A stretch of 64,000 bases of DNA. It comes from Meconema thalassinum (lineage: Eukaryota; Arthropoda; Insecta; Orthoptera; Tettigoniidae). Made by a program: the position numbers and the translations under genes. The notes beneath the pieces are model-generated. The model was not told where the DNA came from and ran no database searches. It saw nothing but the letters and a program-made list of their open reading frames with translations. Position 1 is the stretch's first letter. Each line of letters opens with the position of its first letter. Shown piece after piece: positions 54,973 to 64,000 of this stretch. The DNA lies in the NCBI GenBank assembly GCA_946902985.2, contig OX336389.2, positions 173,982,704 through 174,046,703 of the forward strand, in the 5' to 3' direction.

Positions 54973-55267
54973 GAGACGAAGTGGCTGACGTAAACACGTT
55001 ACTTCGTCTCCTGCAGATTCCCCTCCAAGTTACGACAGTACTACAATCTAGCGAAAGGGAGTTAAACTGACACAAGGCCGTCATACAGACTCACTTGCGT
55101 ACCATCTAGCAACGGACTGTAGAAATAACAGTACACTACACGATAAAATAGAGCAAGACAACTGGAACATTTTCATTTAAATAAGAAAATATAAAGTTTA
55201 TCTTACAAGATGGCTAGTGAAGAGGCTCTTCACTCCCTTCACCTGAATAGCCGCTACTGATATACAC

Positions 55268-56210
55268 TAACAAATAAAGGAAGTTTAGGATCACAACCAG
55301 GGTATTGCAATATCGATCGGAAAGGATGGAAGAGAAAATGGGTTCTGCTGGGAGGAAGATCCTGCCCCACATTTTACTACCACACATCTCAGAATTGTGA
55401 GAGAGAAAACAAAACAAATTCACCAAGAAAGCATGGAGCAACAAAAAAAAGTAGCTCCATGTAGAATTAAACTGCCTTTTTCCTATTTAAATTTCTCCTG
55501 CCAATTTAACAGATTTTCCATGTGATGAACTAAATAGATTAACTGTGTCAAGTTTCACTACACTCGTATAATTAGACTGCCAAAAGTCATTTTAAATATC
55601 TGATATTTGCATGGCTGCCATTTTGTTTTTATGCCTCTCAAGTTTATGCAAGTCACATACATGTACTTACTTAGGGTGTGTTTCTATCTCCCAAAATTTT
55701 AATAATGGCTCCCCGTGGCGTTAACGAACAGCTGATTCGTAACATCAAGTCAAAACTCTTATGAGAGTGAAACGCGAATTATCACCCGTTGGTCACCCCG
55801 CCATCCTGGCATGTTATTGGCTGGCAATTATTACTAGCCATAGGCTGCCCGCTGGTTTGTTTACAATTATCACCAATATGGCGGCGAGATGAATAGATTT
55901 CTATATCAATTAATTGCTAGAAATCTATTCCAGTTCATGACAGTATGAAGTGCAAATCATTTATTGATGAGGAATTGTATGTACGTTTATATTTAAATTG
56001 CAGCGTGACACTGTTCATCAAAGTTTGTGAAAATAAAAGTACAAATCAACACTCTTGCTGATCAACTGAAAGTTTCTACTACTTTGGAAGCAAATCAATT
56101 GGCTGTCGTTTCCACCAGTTTTATTCATCAGTTCGAAATACATTCTGTACAATAACCTTTTGTGCACTATAAAACTACATTATTGACCATTGCGTATTGA
56201 TGTTGCTCTC
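55268..56210. other. Intergenic, nothing identified
   Basis: AT-rich. The stretch ATGGCTGCCATTTTGTTTTT near 55611 resembles GCCACCATTTTGATTTT near 26821, again hinting at an old dispersed repeat. No genes. Confidence 0.5.
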
Positions 56211-56219
56211 TGAATATAT

Positions 56220-57005
56220 AAGGTGCCTTCAAAAAGTAACGAGCTGGAGGCATAATTACAAAAACCAGTACCTGTATGTTAGAAGTATTGGCCCTGGCTG
56301 TTGAGGCACTTGTCCCACTGTGACACGAGGCGGTGAATGGCTGTCTCATAAAATTCCCTGGGCTGCGATGTGAACCAGTTCCGCACATACAGCTGGACGT
56401 CGGCATCCGAGGTGAATCGTTGGCCCTGCAGAGCCCTTTTCAGGGGACCAAACATGGCGTAATCACAGGGAGAGAGGTCTGGACTATATGGAGGGTGGCC
56501 GAGAACCTCCCATTTGAATTGCTGTAGGAGTGCCGCGACTGTGTTGGCCGTATGAGGTCGTGCATTGTCGTGGAGCGACCACGGAGGCTATGGCGTTCAC
56601 TGTCACTCGGCGGTCCTGGGTAATGAGTGCATCAACCAGCTGGACGTTGTCATCGGTAATGCAGGGGCGTGCCGCAGACTGGGCATCATCGGCTAACGAC
56701 ACCTGTCCTTCCTTGAAGCGCTTGTGCCACGCCTTGACCCTTGCAACGGACATGCAGTGTTCGCCGTACACTTGTGACATTCGGCGATGAATGTCCGTTC
56801 CCCCTACTCCTTCCGCTGTCAGAAACCGAACAACACCTCTTTGATCTTCGGTTGATGCCTCCATGTCACTGTTTGCAATGCGACTGGCAGCGTTGGACAA
56901 TTGATGCATGCTGCTGCTCGCTTTGTATTGTCACGTGACGTGCACTCGTGCCTTCTAGCGACAAGCTGTGACCTTCCACGCTCTGGTCGGAACCACACAT
57001 CGGTT
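56220..57005 (-). mobile_element. Internally deleted mariner element
   Basis: The left boundary is taken from TAAGGTGCCTTCAAAAAGTA at 56219-56238. The right terminus was not located; 57005 marks the end of sequence that looks related. The transposase on the minus strand lacks its middle. A full mariner is about 1.3 kb. Confidence 0.75.
56279..56864 (-). pseudogene. Mariner transposase, middle deleted
   Basis: ATG at 56864 begins MEASTEDQRGVVRFLTAEGV, HRRMSQVYGEHCMSVARVKA, WHKRFKEGQVSLADDAQS (helix-turn-helix DNA-binding part) and NVQLVDALITQDRRVTVNAI. Then, in a shifted frame, SLHDNARPHTANTVAALLQQ (second catalytic Asp), LGHPPYSPDLSPCDYAMFGP (third catalytic Asp), LKRALQGQRFTSDADVQL and SQWDKCLNSQGQYF with a stop at 56279. 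The segment with the first catalytic Asp and surrounding ~130 residues is deleted between NAI and SLHD. It is otherwise well preserved. Confidence 0.9.
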
Positions 57006-57359
57006 TTCTCGACATTCAATAAATTCTGTCCTATAACTTAAATGTTTCATAAAATAATCAGTTTTTAAGATAAATACTCCTAGTTTTCACGAAAATGATC
57101 GCAAATTTATATACTATCAAAATATAAAATAAACCAAAAATGAGATTTTCCGACTTATGGTATGGTTTCCTGGAGAACGTCATGCGACTTCAAACGCATG
57201 TTTTCCAGTTTTGGAGATGTGTTGATGGGAGCAACGTCAGCAGTTTTTCTTTAAATGGAGTAAGCTCTAGCACCCTAATAATCCAATTTTGCTATCTTAA
57301 AATAATGATTTTTATGCTTATTGCCTAAATGTCACTACTATTTTGGACCAATACAATAC
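57006..57359. other. Intergenic, nothing identified
   Basis: AT-rich spacer. The short frame 57140-57328 has no recognised family. Confidence 0.5.
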
Positions 57360-57602
57360 ATGAACATACTGGGTCAGCAGGTAGAATATTATGAGCAATA
57401 TAATTAAAGACTTAGCTAAAATCGATTACAAACCTAAGTGCACCTCAGTAGTACAAGTTCATATGCTTACCAGTCAAGCAGATGAAGAAAAAGTTTAAAA
57501 GGTCTATGAAGAAATTGAACATCTGATTGTCATTATTTTCTGACGTTAAGGATGAAGAAAATGTTACAATAACGGGAGACAGGAATGTTGCTGTAGGAAA
57601 AC
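57360..57602 (+). mobile_element. RTE-A endonuclease fragment, old
   Basis: AGGTAGAATATTATGAGCAA, then CCTAAGTGCACC, ACCAGTCAAGCAGATGA and GAAAATGTTACAATAACGGG align in order with RTE-A copy 1 at about 7090-7315, with many substitutions. It lacks both element ends and is more diverged than the two long copies, so it is probably an older insertion. Confidence 0.85.
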
Positions 57603-58029
57603 GCGCTTATCTGGTTTTAGAAAGTCACATATGTAAACCTTCTTTAGTGGCCTCTGTAACCATAAAAAAGAAAAAAAAACCACACAGACTTCAGTACAGG
57701 AACACTGGAAATCACTTAAGTCCACAAAACCACTTAGTCAACTTGGTTACAATTCAGTGTTTAATTGATTAACCTGACTGTTCAATTACAAAAGCTCATT
57801 ACAGAAACAAGAAATTTGAATAATAACAGTTACTAACAGAACAGTCTAGAACACAATCATTCCAAAACCAATACGACAGCCAGGCAACGTTTGAATATTT
57901 AAATGGGCTTTCTTGCAACTTAATCATCTGAGCGCAGAATCATGTGTTGTGAGTAAACTATGGAGTTTGGAATTATTAATTGCATTGAAATTGTTGAAGA
58001 ACACTAATTCTTAGCTGATCAATATTCAA
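57603..58029. other. Intergenic, nothing identified
   Basis: AT-rich with a lysine-coding A-run near 57663. At 57880-57950 it shares GGGCTTTCTTGCAACTTAAT-like sequence with 16738-16800. Confidence 0.4.
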
Positions 58030-58500
58030 CATGCAGTCGAACTGGCATTGCGTTAATGAAGGAGAGGCATTGCAAGCACTTATCGATAGTATGTTAGCAA
58101 TTCTGAAGTTGGCGATTTTCCTGATGATAAGCAAGAATCTGAGGGTAGTTCTAGTGAGTGTGAAGGTGACCAGTACCGACAGCAGTTCAGAAAATGAAGT
58201 GACATGGCAACACATGCTCGGCCTACGATGCTCAAGACACTCGGTGATTGGGAATGCACTGAGGAAGACAATAATCCCATCCCTTTTAGCGAATACAGTG
58301 GGGTTTGTGATGAGTGTATAAGAAGATTCAAGTCAGATCCACCGATCCGCCATCCAAACTTTCAATCTGTTTAGAAAATATGGAACCATTATTTAAAACA
58401 ATATCCTGTGAGGCAAATGCTTATGCTGTGAAACAGCTGATCAATCAAAGTGGGAAAATGGATGAAAAGTGGTTGAAAAGTCGATGAAATAAAACATATT
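58030..58500 (+). pseudogene. piggyBac-like transposase N-terminal fragment
   Basis: In one frame GSSSECEGDQYRQQF (acidic/serine-rich), then TLGDWECTEEDNNPIPFSEY, SGVCDECIRRFKSDPPIRHP. After a shift come MEPLFKTISCEANAYAVKQL and INQSGKMDEKWLKSR. The order W-xx-x(n)-PIPFxxxSG ... FxxIxxEANxYA-Q fits the start of the DDE_Tnp_1_7 region of piggyBac-type transposases. The catalytic remainder is absent and TTAA-bounded termini were not located. Confidence 0.55.
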
Positions 58501-58918
58501 TTGTTGAGATATTCTGGTATCTAAGTGGGAAAAACAATAAACAGAAAAAAAGTAAGTTCAAGATAACAATGGGAAATTACCATACATTAAACCATACTTA
58601 GGTTATTATTCCTAAACATTGTAATAGAACTCGTAGCACAACTAGGTACGAATACATTTCTCCTCTATACTTCACACTGGGAGCTTACCTCAGACGGACA
58701 AGAAAAAACATGACTTTAATATATGCTTTTGCTTCAGTGATTCGGCAAATCATAATGCATCAGACATTTTAATTCTCTACCTTCCATCTAAATGGCCTAT
58801 ACTATTGAACAACACATGACCTAATAGCTTAAAGCCTCAATTTGTCATCAATGTGGTCGTTTAAATCCAATTCTCATAGAAATATTAACTTCATGAAATG
58901 GCGTAATAGGTACAACAC
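58501..58918. other. Intergenic, nothing identified
   Basis: AT-rich, no recognisable features. Confidence 0.5.
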
Positions 58919-59532
58919 TTAGGACTTTATTACACTAGGCAGCCAGGTCCCGCAACGTGTGGCACGACTAGTAGCGCAGCTCGTCATCGGACATTGATTC
59001 TTATGGATGTTATTACACCACGACAGCCATCGCGTGACCAAAGATTGTTGGCCGGCTGGCTGCCGTGACCCGCCACCACTCCGGCGACCACTGCTCAGAC
59101 TGGAGGCCGGGCGTTGTAGCATATGGAGCTTATTACACTAGGCAGCCAGTCCACTATCAGATTAGTGCGTATCTGTGGGTTCTACTGCATACGATTGTCT
59201 TGACGGCAAGTGAACCGGCAATAGAAAACGCATAAAAAGTGGATTTTGACATTCGCAAGTAATTGAAACACTTACTATCGTCTGCACAAAGCTTTTCTTT
59301 CTTCTCCTTCACGTCCTCCTTTTCAGCAGGAGCATAAGGAGAAGCTTAAACTCATCATTCATCTTAACTAATTAACGTAACTCCTCTCATGTACAACTTA
59401 TCTCTTCCTCACTGGTCGAACAGACACCGAGCTACTTAGTGGTGACTGCCTGGTTGCCGCACCGGTGCTCGGCACGACACCGTTCGCACCACCAGTCACG
59501 CGACCTGGCAGCCTCGTGTAATAAGGCCCTTA
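58919..59532. mobile_element. PIF/Harbinger-like MITE with TTA target duplication
   Basis: The body is 58922-59529 flanked by TTA (58919-58921 and 59530-59532). The ends are GGACTTTATTACACTAGGC and, reversed, GGGCCTTATTACACGAGGC, continuing into GCCAGGTC on both sides. A 3-bp TTA duplication is characteristic of PIF/Harbinger. The terminus-like motif TATTACACTAGGCAGCCA also occurs internally at about 59134 and a variant TATTACACCACGACAGCCA at about 59014. No transposase is encoded. Confidence 0.8.
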
Positions 59533-62500
59533 GAGCATCATACCATGCCCTCTAAGAATAGAAAATCTGTAGCAGGGACCAGTGCCAAGAATGAAAACAC
59601 TTCATTGCAAAATGAAATGCTGCTCACCTGGAGAGTGGCTCTTGCTGATGAGCATAAACATTGTTCCAAAAACTTGAAGGGGATGTATGTCCAATGGTTT
59701 TCAGTTGGTTCATTAAACGACTGGACGGAAAACCAGGACGACCAGCATCTTCCACATTCAACCTCTGGGTTAAACTGCGTACCTGCATAAAGAACAACTC
59801 ACATTACTTTATATTACTACAATTTCTGGTTATATCCATGTAACTATGAATCTGGCCCACATGGTAAGGTTCTATTATTAATAGAAAACTTATGAAATAA
59901 GTTTTTCAATGTTACCTTGCTAGATTCTATGAAAAGCATCTTTTTTTTTCAGCTGCAGAAAGGAGTGCACAACAAACACATTCCAAAAACAGATAAGTTT
60001 GTGCAGCAGCATTTTATGACAATGTTTGTGAAAAATTTTCATTAATTTGTGTTATGCAGGTTTAGTTATGAACTCTTATCTCTATACCCTATATAAAGTA
60101 AAATTTCTGTCAGTCTGTTTTTGTTTGTTTGCTAGTTTGATTATCAGTTTGTCAGAGATTGGGACCTACATGACCCCAACAATCATAACAAAAATTTCAG
60201 GTGACACTTATCAATACCTTGTGACCAAGATGGGCTAGGTTTTATCCCCAAATATATTAGGATGTCAGGGTTAAGGGGAGATTTATATTTCAATGCCTGT
60301 CATGAAAATGATCATGGATTGGGACATGGGATAAAGTTGACATTACATTAGGATTCAAGTTAGGATTGCATTATTTTAGTGTTACAAAATGACCTTAATC
60401 ATTTATTCAGTCAGAGAAGATTTTTCTTGGAGTATCAAACGAGAACAGCTGATCGCTCGATATCACATGGGAATATTTTGACTTGCGACTTTTTAAAGCG
60501 AATTGTGAAAGTTGTATTGATTCTAAGGGATCATTTTGAGCATTCTGAGTGCAACATGAGTTTGCGTTATATTCTGAGGAGTAAATTTAAGCATTGTTGA
60601 GTGCAACAATTAAGAACGACAAGCAGGAAGGACAGGAAATTTATCACTATTAATTTATGATAAGTAATGTTGTGGTTCTTTTAAATTCTTTGAAGTACTG
60701 CAAGTATGTGAAACATGTCTTAAGTAGGAGAGAGATAGTCGGCATATTTTAATTGATGGAAGAACGTATTGTTGTAATATGGAAGCACGAAAGATGATAT
60801 TTTGAAGTAAGAATTTTATTCCAATTGGTCATGTCGACGTTGGGAACATTAGTGAAGGAAATAAGAGAGTGGAAGGAGTTTTTATTGTAGAAATTCGTGC
60901 AAGTTTAAAAGAGAGATTATTTTGAACTGAATCTGGTTGAGATCAGTTATTGTACAATGTTGTAAGTTTATGTGAAGTTTTATTCCACATGGTTATTGTA
61001 TGAGAAGCTGTATAAGTTAGAAGATGCGTTCATTTTTAGTAGAAGGCGACTATGGAAGGTCATGTATCGTTGGAAAATGCACGAATGAAGTAATTGTATT
61101 GAAGCAATGTTTTATCATAATTTTTATTATTTTATTTAACCTGGAATGGATATTTCAAGCATGAGCTAGGCTTCATTGAACGGTCATGTCTATCACGATT
61201 GTAACAGGAACGAGAAATGTACTTAAAGTTGGTGGTTGTATTGACACAATGTAGATGTCATAAGAGTGGTTTAAATAGCGTGTTACTAGTTCAGAGAGAT
61301 TGAAAATGGTGATAGCTGATCATTGTTCAATCTAGAATTAATGTAAATAATATTCTTGGAGATAGGGTGGAGTTTTGTTGTATAGAGTAAAATAATACTT
61401 TGTAACTAGTTTAGATAAACCGAATTGGTGGTTTATTGGTCCAATTTAGGGTTTTTAATTTCCATTTGAACTCCGGTAATATTTTGAAAATGCACATGGC
61501 AATTTGTTTCAGAAGATAGATTTTTTTTTTTGTCCATGAACAGGAGCGTTCACGATTCTATTAAAATTATTGTATCGTCTAAAGAAATAAACCATCGGAC
61601 ATGGTTCGTTATGCCCGCCACATATTTTTATAAATTCGACAATTTTGATTTATATTAATTAGATAGAAGTTGTACTATGGGAGTAATTATTGGTGCCCAA
61701 TACATTTTTCCATCCTACAGACCCCGAGAAGCGCAAGTTTCTCACTCTCCTTATAGAATTTGTTATTTTCCCAGGAGTATAGAACCATAGCACAACTGTA
61801 GAATAGATTCCTTTCACCCTATTTGTCAGGCATTTCTTTCAGTGGTTTTTCTAGCCGAGGACATTGAAGAATCTGCGATCCTGCTCAACCTGGATACTGG
61901 CAAATATTTTTATGGCAGAAGGGCACAATATGAAACAGCAAACCGAAGGAGTATTTATACAAGTCTCACTCACAGTTGTAGAGTAGCACATGTAACTTAG
62001 TCATACACTAGCCTACCAATTAGTGGAACATAGTATTGAAGATTGGAATCCTACATCGCACAAATATTTTTACATCGATATGAAGTTTCAGTGTTTAAAC
62101 ACAAACCATTGTGTGCCATTATTCTTTTGAGGACTGCAAACTCTGCATTACTACACAGTCAGAAAGAAGGACCTTCAGTCATTTGCCACGATTACATTGA
62201 CAGGCTCCATATTTACAGAGAAGCAAGAGAGAATTCACTGCAGATAGTAAGTCTCGATCAGGAAAGGCATCCATACAGGCACATACAACTACATTTTCTG
62301 CAGTGTTTAAAATGTTTACGAACAACAGGGGTACCTCAGATGATACCACTTGACCGAGAAAAGATCGCAATGTCTGGTGAGAATGAGGAGGCAGTTCTGG
62401 ACAACTCGCAATAACCCATACACGGGTCTCATGGTCACAGCGCAACGCGGGTGTATCATCATTAGACCTCATAAGTTTATGTGCTAAAAATAGCAAAATA

Positions 62501-63060
62501 TGTATGCATCTAGCCACTATAATGATTAAAATATGCTCTCAAAACAAACAAAATGTATACACTATGTCACAAAATTCAGTTTGGTGCTTAAGGTTAAGGC
62601 CTAGCTTGTTAGTCTGACCAGAAAATAATGAATTGAACCTGGATACCTTCTATCTCTTCTTTTCAAAGTCTACAAACACTGCTCCACAAAAGAAGGCCTA
62701 CCGTTACATCACAGAGAAACGAAGGCCAATCTTCTCAAATCTCAATTATTTTGTCTCCAAGAAACACATCACTTTAAAATTCTTAAAAAAAAAAAAATAT
62801 TATCCATGCATCAAAACGAGCCTTCAGCATTCCAGAAATTACATTTTCATGACCACCAGGGCGTGTAAAGTATTAAGTGGTGGAACTTCCGTATGAGTCA
62901 ATGGTTAAGATGAGGTAGTTCTAAATTTCAACACCACGCGCCGCGCCGAGCATAGGGTCTAAAGCACATGACGGGACGGCAGTCAAGCAGTGATACATTA
63001 CCGCATGCAAATTGTACTTACGTTTTATTTCTACGCTTGTTTTAAACTTCTGTTATCATT
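59533..63060. other. Long intergenic stretch, no gene recognised
   Basis: Mostly AT-rich. Frames at 59545-59790 (81 codons) and 62043-62414 (123 codons) lack recognisable families, and I saw no convincing splice-bounded exon. T- and A-runs occur near 59940, 61510 and 62787. No transposon termini were recognised, though old repeats are likely. Confidence 0.5.
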
Positions 63061-63780
63061 ATGCCATGCTGCTTTGTGCCTGCTTGTAAGTCTGGGTATA
63101 AGAAAGGAGATGGTCGGCACTTGTTTAGACCACGTCAAAACTGTTTGGAAGAATGGAACAGAAAAATTCCACGAGCTGACTGACAATTAACTTTGAGTGA
63201 CCGCGTGTGTGACTTACATTTTAGTGATGACATGATTATTAAAGTGGATTCTTTCATAATAGGTGGAAAGACATTGAACCCGAACTTGATCCCATAAACC
63301 TGTCAGTTAATGATGACAGTTCTGAGAGAGCAGGCGATAACGTTATTTATTATTTGTGTGGTTACCTGATTCACACAGCAGCAAAGAAGCTTGTGAAATG
63401 TACTTCCTGCATTAGGTCATTGGAAAGTGATTCTGAAACATTCAATGCTGCTAGTGATGTATGTATCCTCTCCAAGCTGAGAGACTATGGTGGAAGTAAA
63501 TCTAGATTTCTTAAATACCCGTCCTTATCTTTCTTTCACGTGATGAAACGTGTGGATGCAGTAGTGGAGGAAAAGTTGGAGCAAGAAGGTGCGTTGTGGG
63601 GCGATATATTTTCAGATTGTGTGGATATGATCTGTGAACTTCCTGTGTTTCGAAATGTGTGCTGCTCAGAGGATCACCTGTTACTATATTTCCCTAGGAT
63701 AGTGTTTCATTACATTAAATACTGATTTATTTCCCGGGCGAAAGAAATGTCCAAGGAACTGAGATCCAGATCGTCTTCAA
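63061..63780 (+). pseudogene. P-element-like transposase: THAP domain joined to C-terminal region
   Basis: ATG at 63061 begins MPCCFVPACKSGYKKGDGRH, LFRPRQNCLEEWNRKIPRAD, a TGA at 63181-63183, then QLTLSDRVCDLHFSDDMIIK. C-x4-C ... W ... CxxHF is the C2CH THAP zinc finger that P-type transposases use to bind their ends. Soon after (63320 on) come VIYYLCGYLIHTAAKKLVKC, TSCIRSLESDSE, LSKLRDYGGSKSRFLKYPSL and SFFHVMKRVDAVVEEKL, which resemble the C-terminal end of P/THAP9-type transposases. The catalytic core between is missing. Termini were not identified. A domesticated THAP gene is possible but the in-frame stop argues against it. Confidence 0.75.
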
Positions 63781-63956
63781 AATCAGCGAGAAAAATAATG
63801 AAGGTCTCTTCTGTTTAGAGGTAAGCTCTGCTCTTCTTAGAAATGTATTTTAGTGTGTTCTGTATAGTATTTTAATATGTTCGTATTCCCTTGAAGATTT
63901 GTTTCTGTTATTCACAACTTGCTTAGTATTTAGTGCAATACTTCTTTTAATAAACA

Positions 63957-63993
63957 ACTAGCAACCCGCCCCGGCTTCGCCCGGGAACAGTTA
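63957..63993. repeat. Dispersed GC-rich repeat with CCGGCTTCGCCCGGG hairpin
   Basis: ACTAGCAACCCGCCCCGGCT runs into TCGCCCGGG, which can form a short GC-rich hairpin. Very similar ends are scattered through many arthropod genomes in my recollection; the element it belongs to continues beyond the window. Confidence 0.5.
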
Positions 63994-64000
63994 TGAATGG

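Larger units (their letters stand above)
52960..55267 (-). mobile_element. hAT transposon, 8-bp target duplication, split by a fold-back Tc1
   Basis: The body is 52968-55259. ATATACAC is duplicated at 52960-52967 and 55260-55267. Ends read CAGTGGCGGCT (left) and CAGTAGCGGCT (right, reversed). A GTGAAG-rich subterminal segment occurs on both sides. The element is 2292 bp but 921 bp of that is the Tc1 insertion. Coding remnants on the minus strand are at 54297-54488. Confidence 0.9.

Noticed and set aside
62043..62414. 123-codon frame
   Set aside because: No recognisable motif, no splice sites seen, and overlapping minus-strand frame of similar length; unsupported as a gene.

Overview
The window is eukaryotic nuclear DNA, almost certainly from an insect with a large, transposon-rich genome. 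It holds tRNA-derived SINEs, RTE- and CR1-type LINEs, and mariner/Tc1, hAT, piggyBac, P-like and PIF/Harbinger-like DNA transposons, plus AT-rich spacers and ATTT/ATAA microsatellites. There are no operons, no intact long host gene and no rRNA or tRNA gene. The SINE and RTE types recall orthopteran genomes, but that placement is from memory and unverified. The only credible host coding sequence is one 152-bp spliced exon on the minus strand (34008-34159).

Layout. 1-5550: a 128-bp tandem repeat, a SINE, a decayed mariner with an hAT inserted in it, and a 3' scrap of the RTE-A LINE. 6674-10057: RTE-A copy 1, itself hit by a SINE. 10740-12180: a decayed minus-strand LINE, also hit by a SINE. 13660-17662: mariner relics and MITEs. 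18169-21308: a full-length but broken RTE-B. 22542-24470: an internally deleted piggyBac carrying a fold-back mariner. 24580-26610: a 5'-truncated RTE-C with the longest open RT frame of the window. 26858-28252: a retroposed element built around a ~28-bp minisatellite. 29170-32280: a Tc1 fossil split by a nearly complete hAT-like element. 32161-34912: a near-perfect ~207-bp inverted duplication enclosing the host exon. 36108-40460: RTE-A copy 2, split by a second copy of the minisatellite element. 40789-43905: a CR1-like LINE on the minus strand. About 43946-46316: RTE-D. 47471-51247: a piggyBac with TTAA ends, split by an hAT that contains repeats and a hairpin. 51804-52030: a SINE. 52968-55259: an hAT split by a fold-back Tc1. 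56220-58500: mariner, RTE-A and piggyBac-like relics. 58922-59529: a Harbinger-like MITE. 63061-63780: an internally deleted P-like/THAP element.

Two themes stand out. First, insertions are nested, and the target duplications still visible at many junctions give a relative chronology. Second, at least six DNA transposons of four groups join the first part of their transposase directly to its last part, so the catalytic middle is missing, and two more have collapsed into near-palindromes. No transposase or reverse transcriptase here looks fully functional. The strongest candidate for something undescribed is the minisatellite-bearing retroposed family (26858-28252 and 36787-38083): two copies, each with its own target duplication, sharing a hairpin-forming module with the RTE-C 3' tail.
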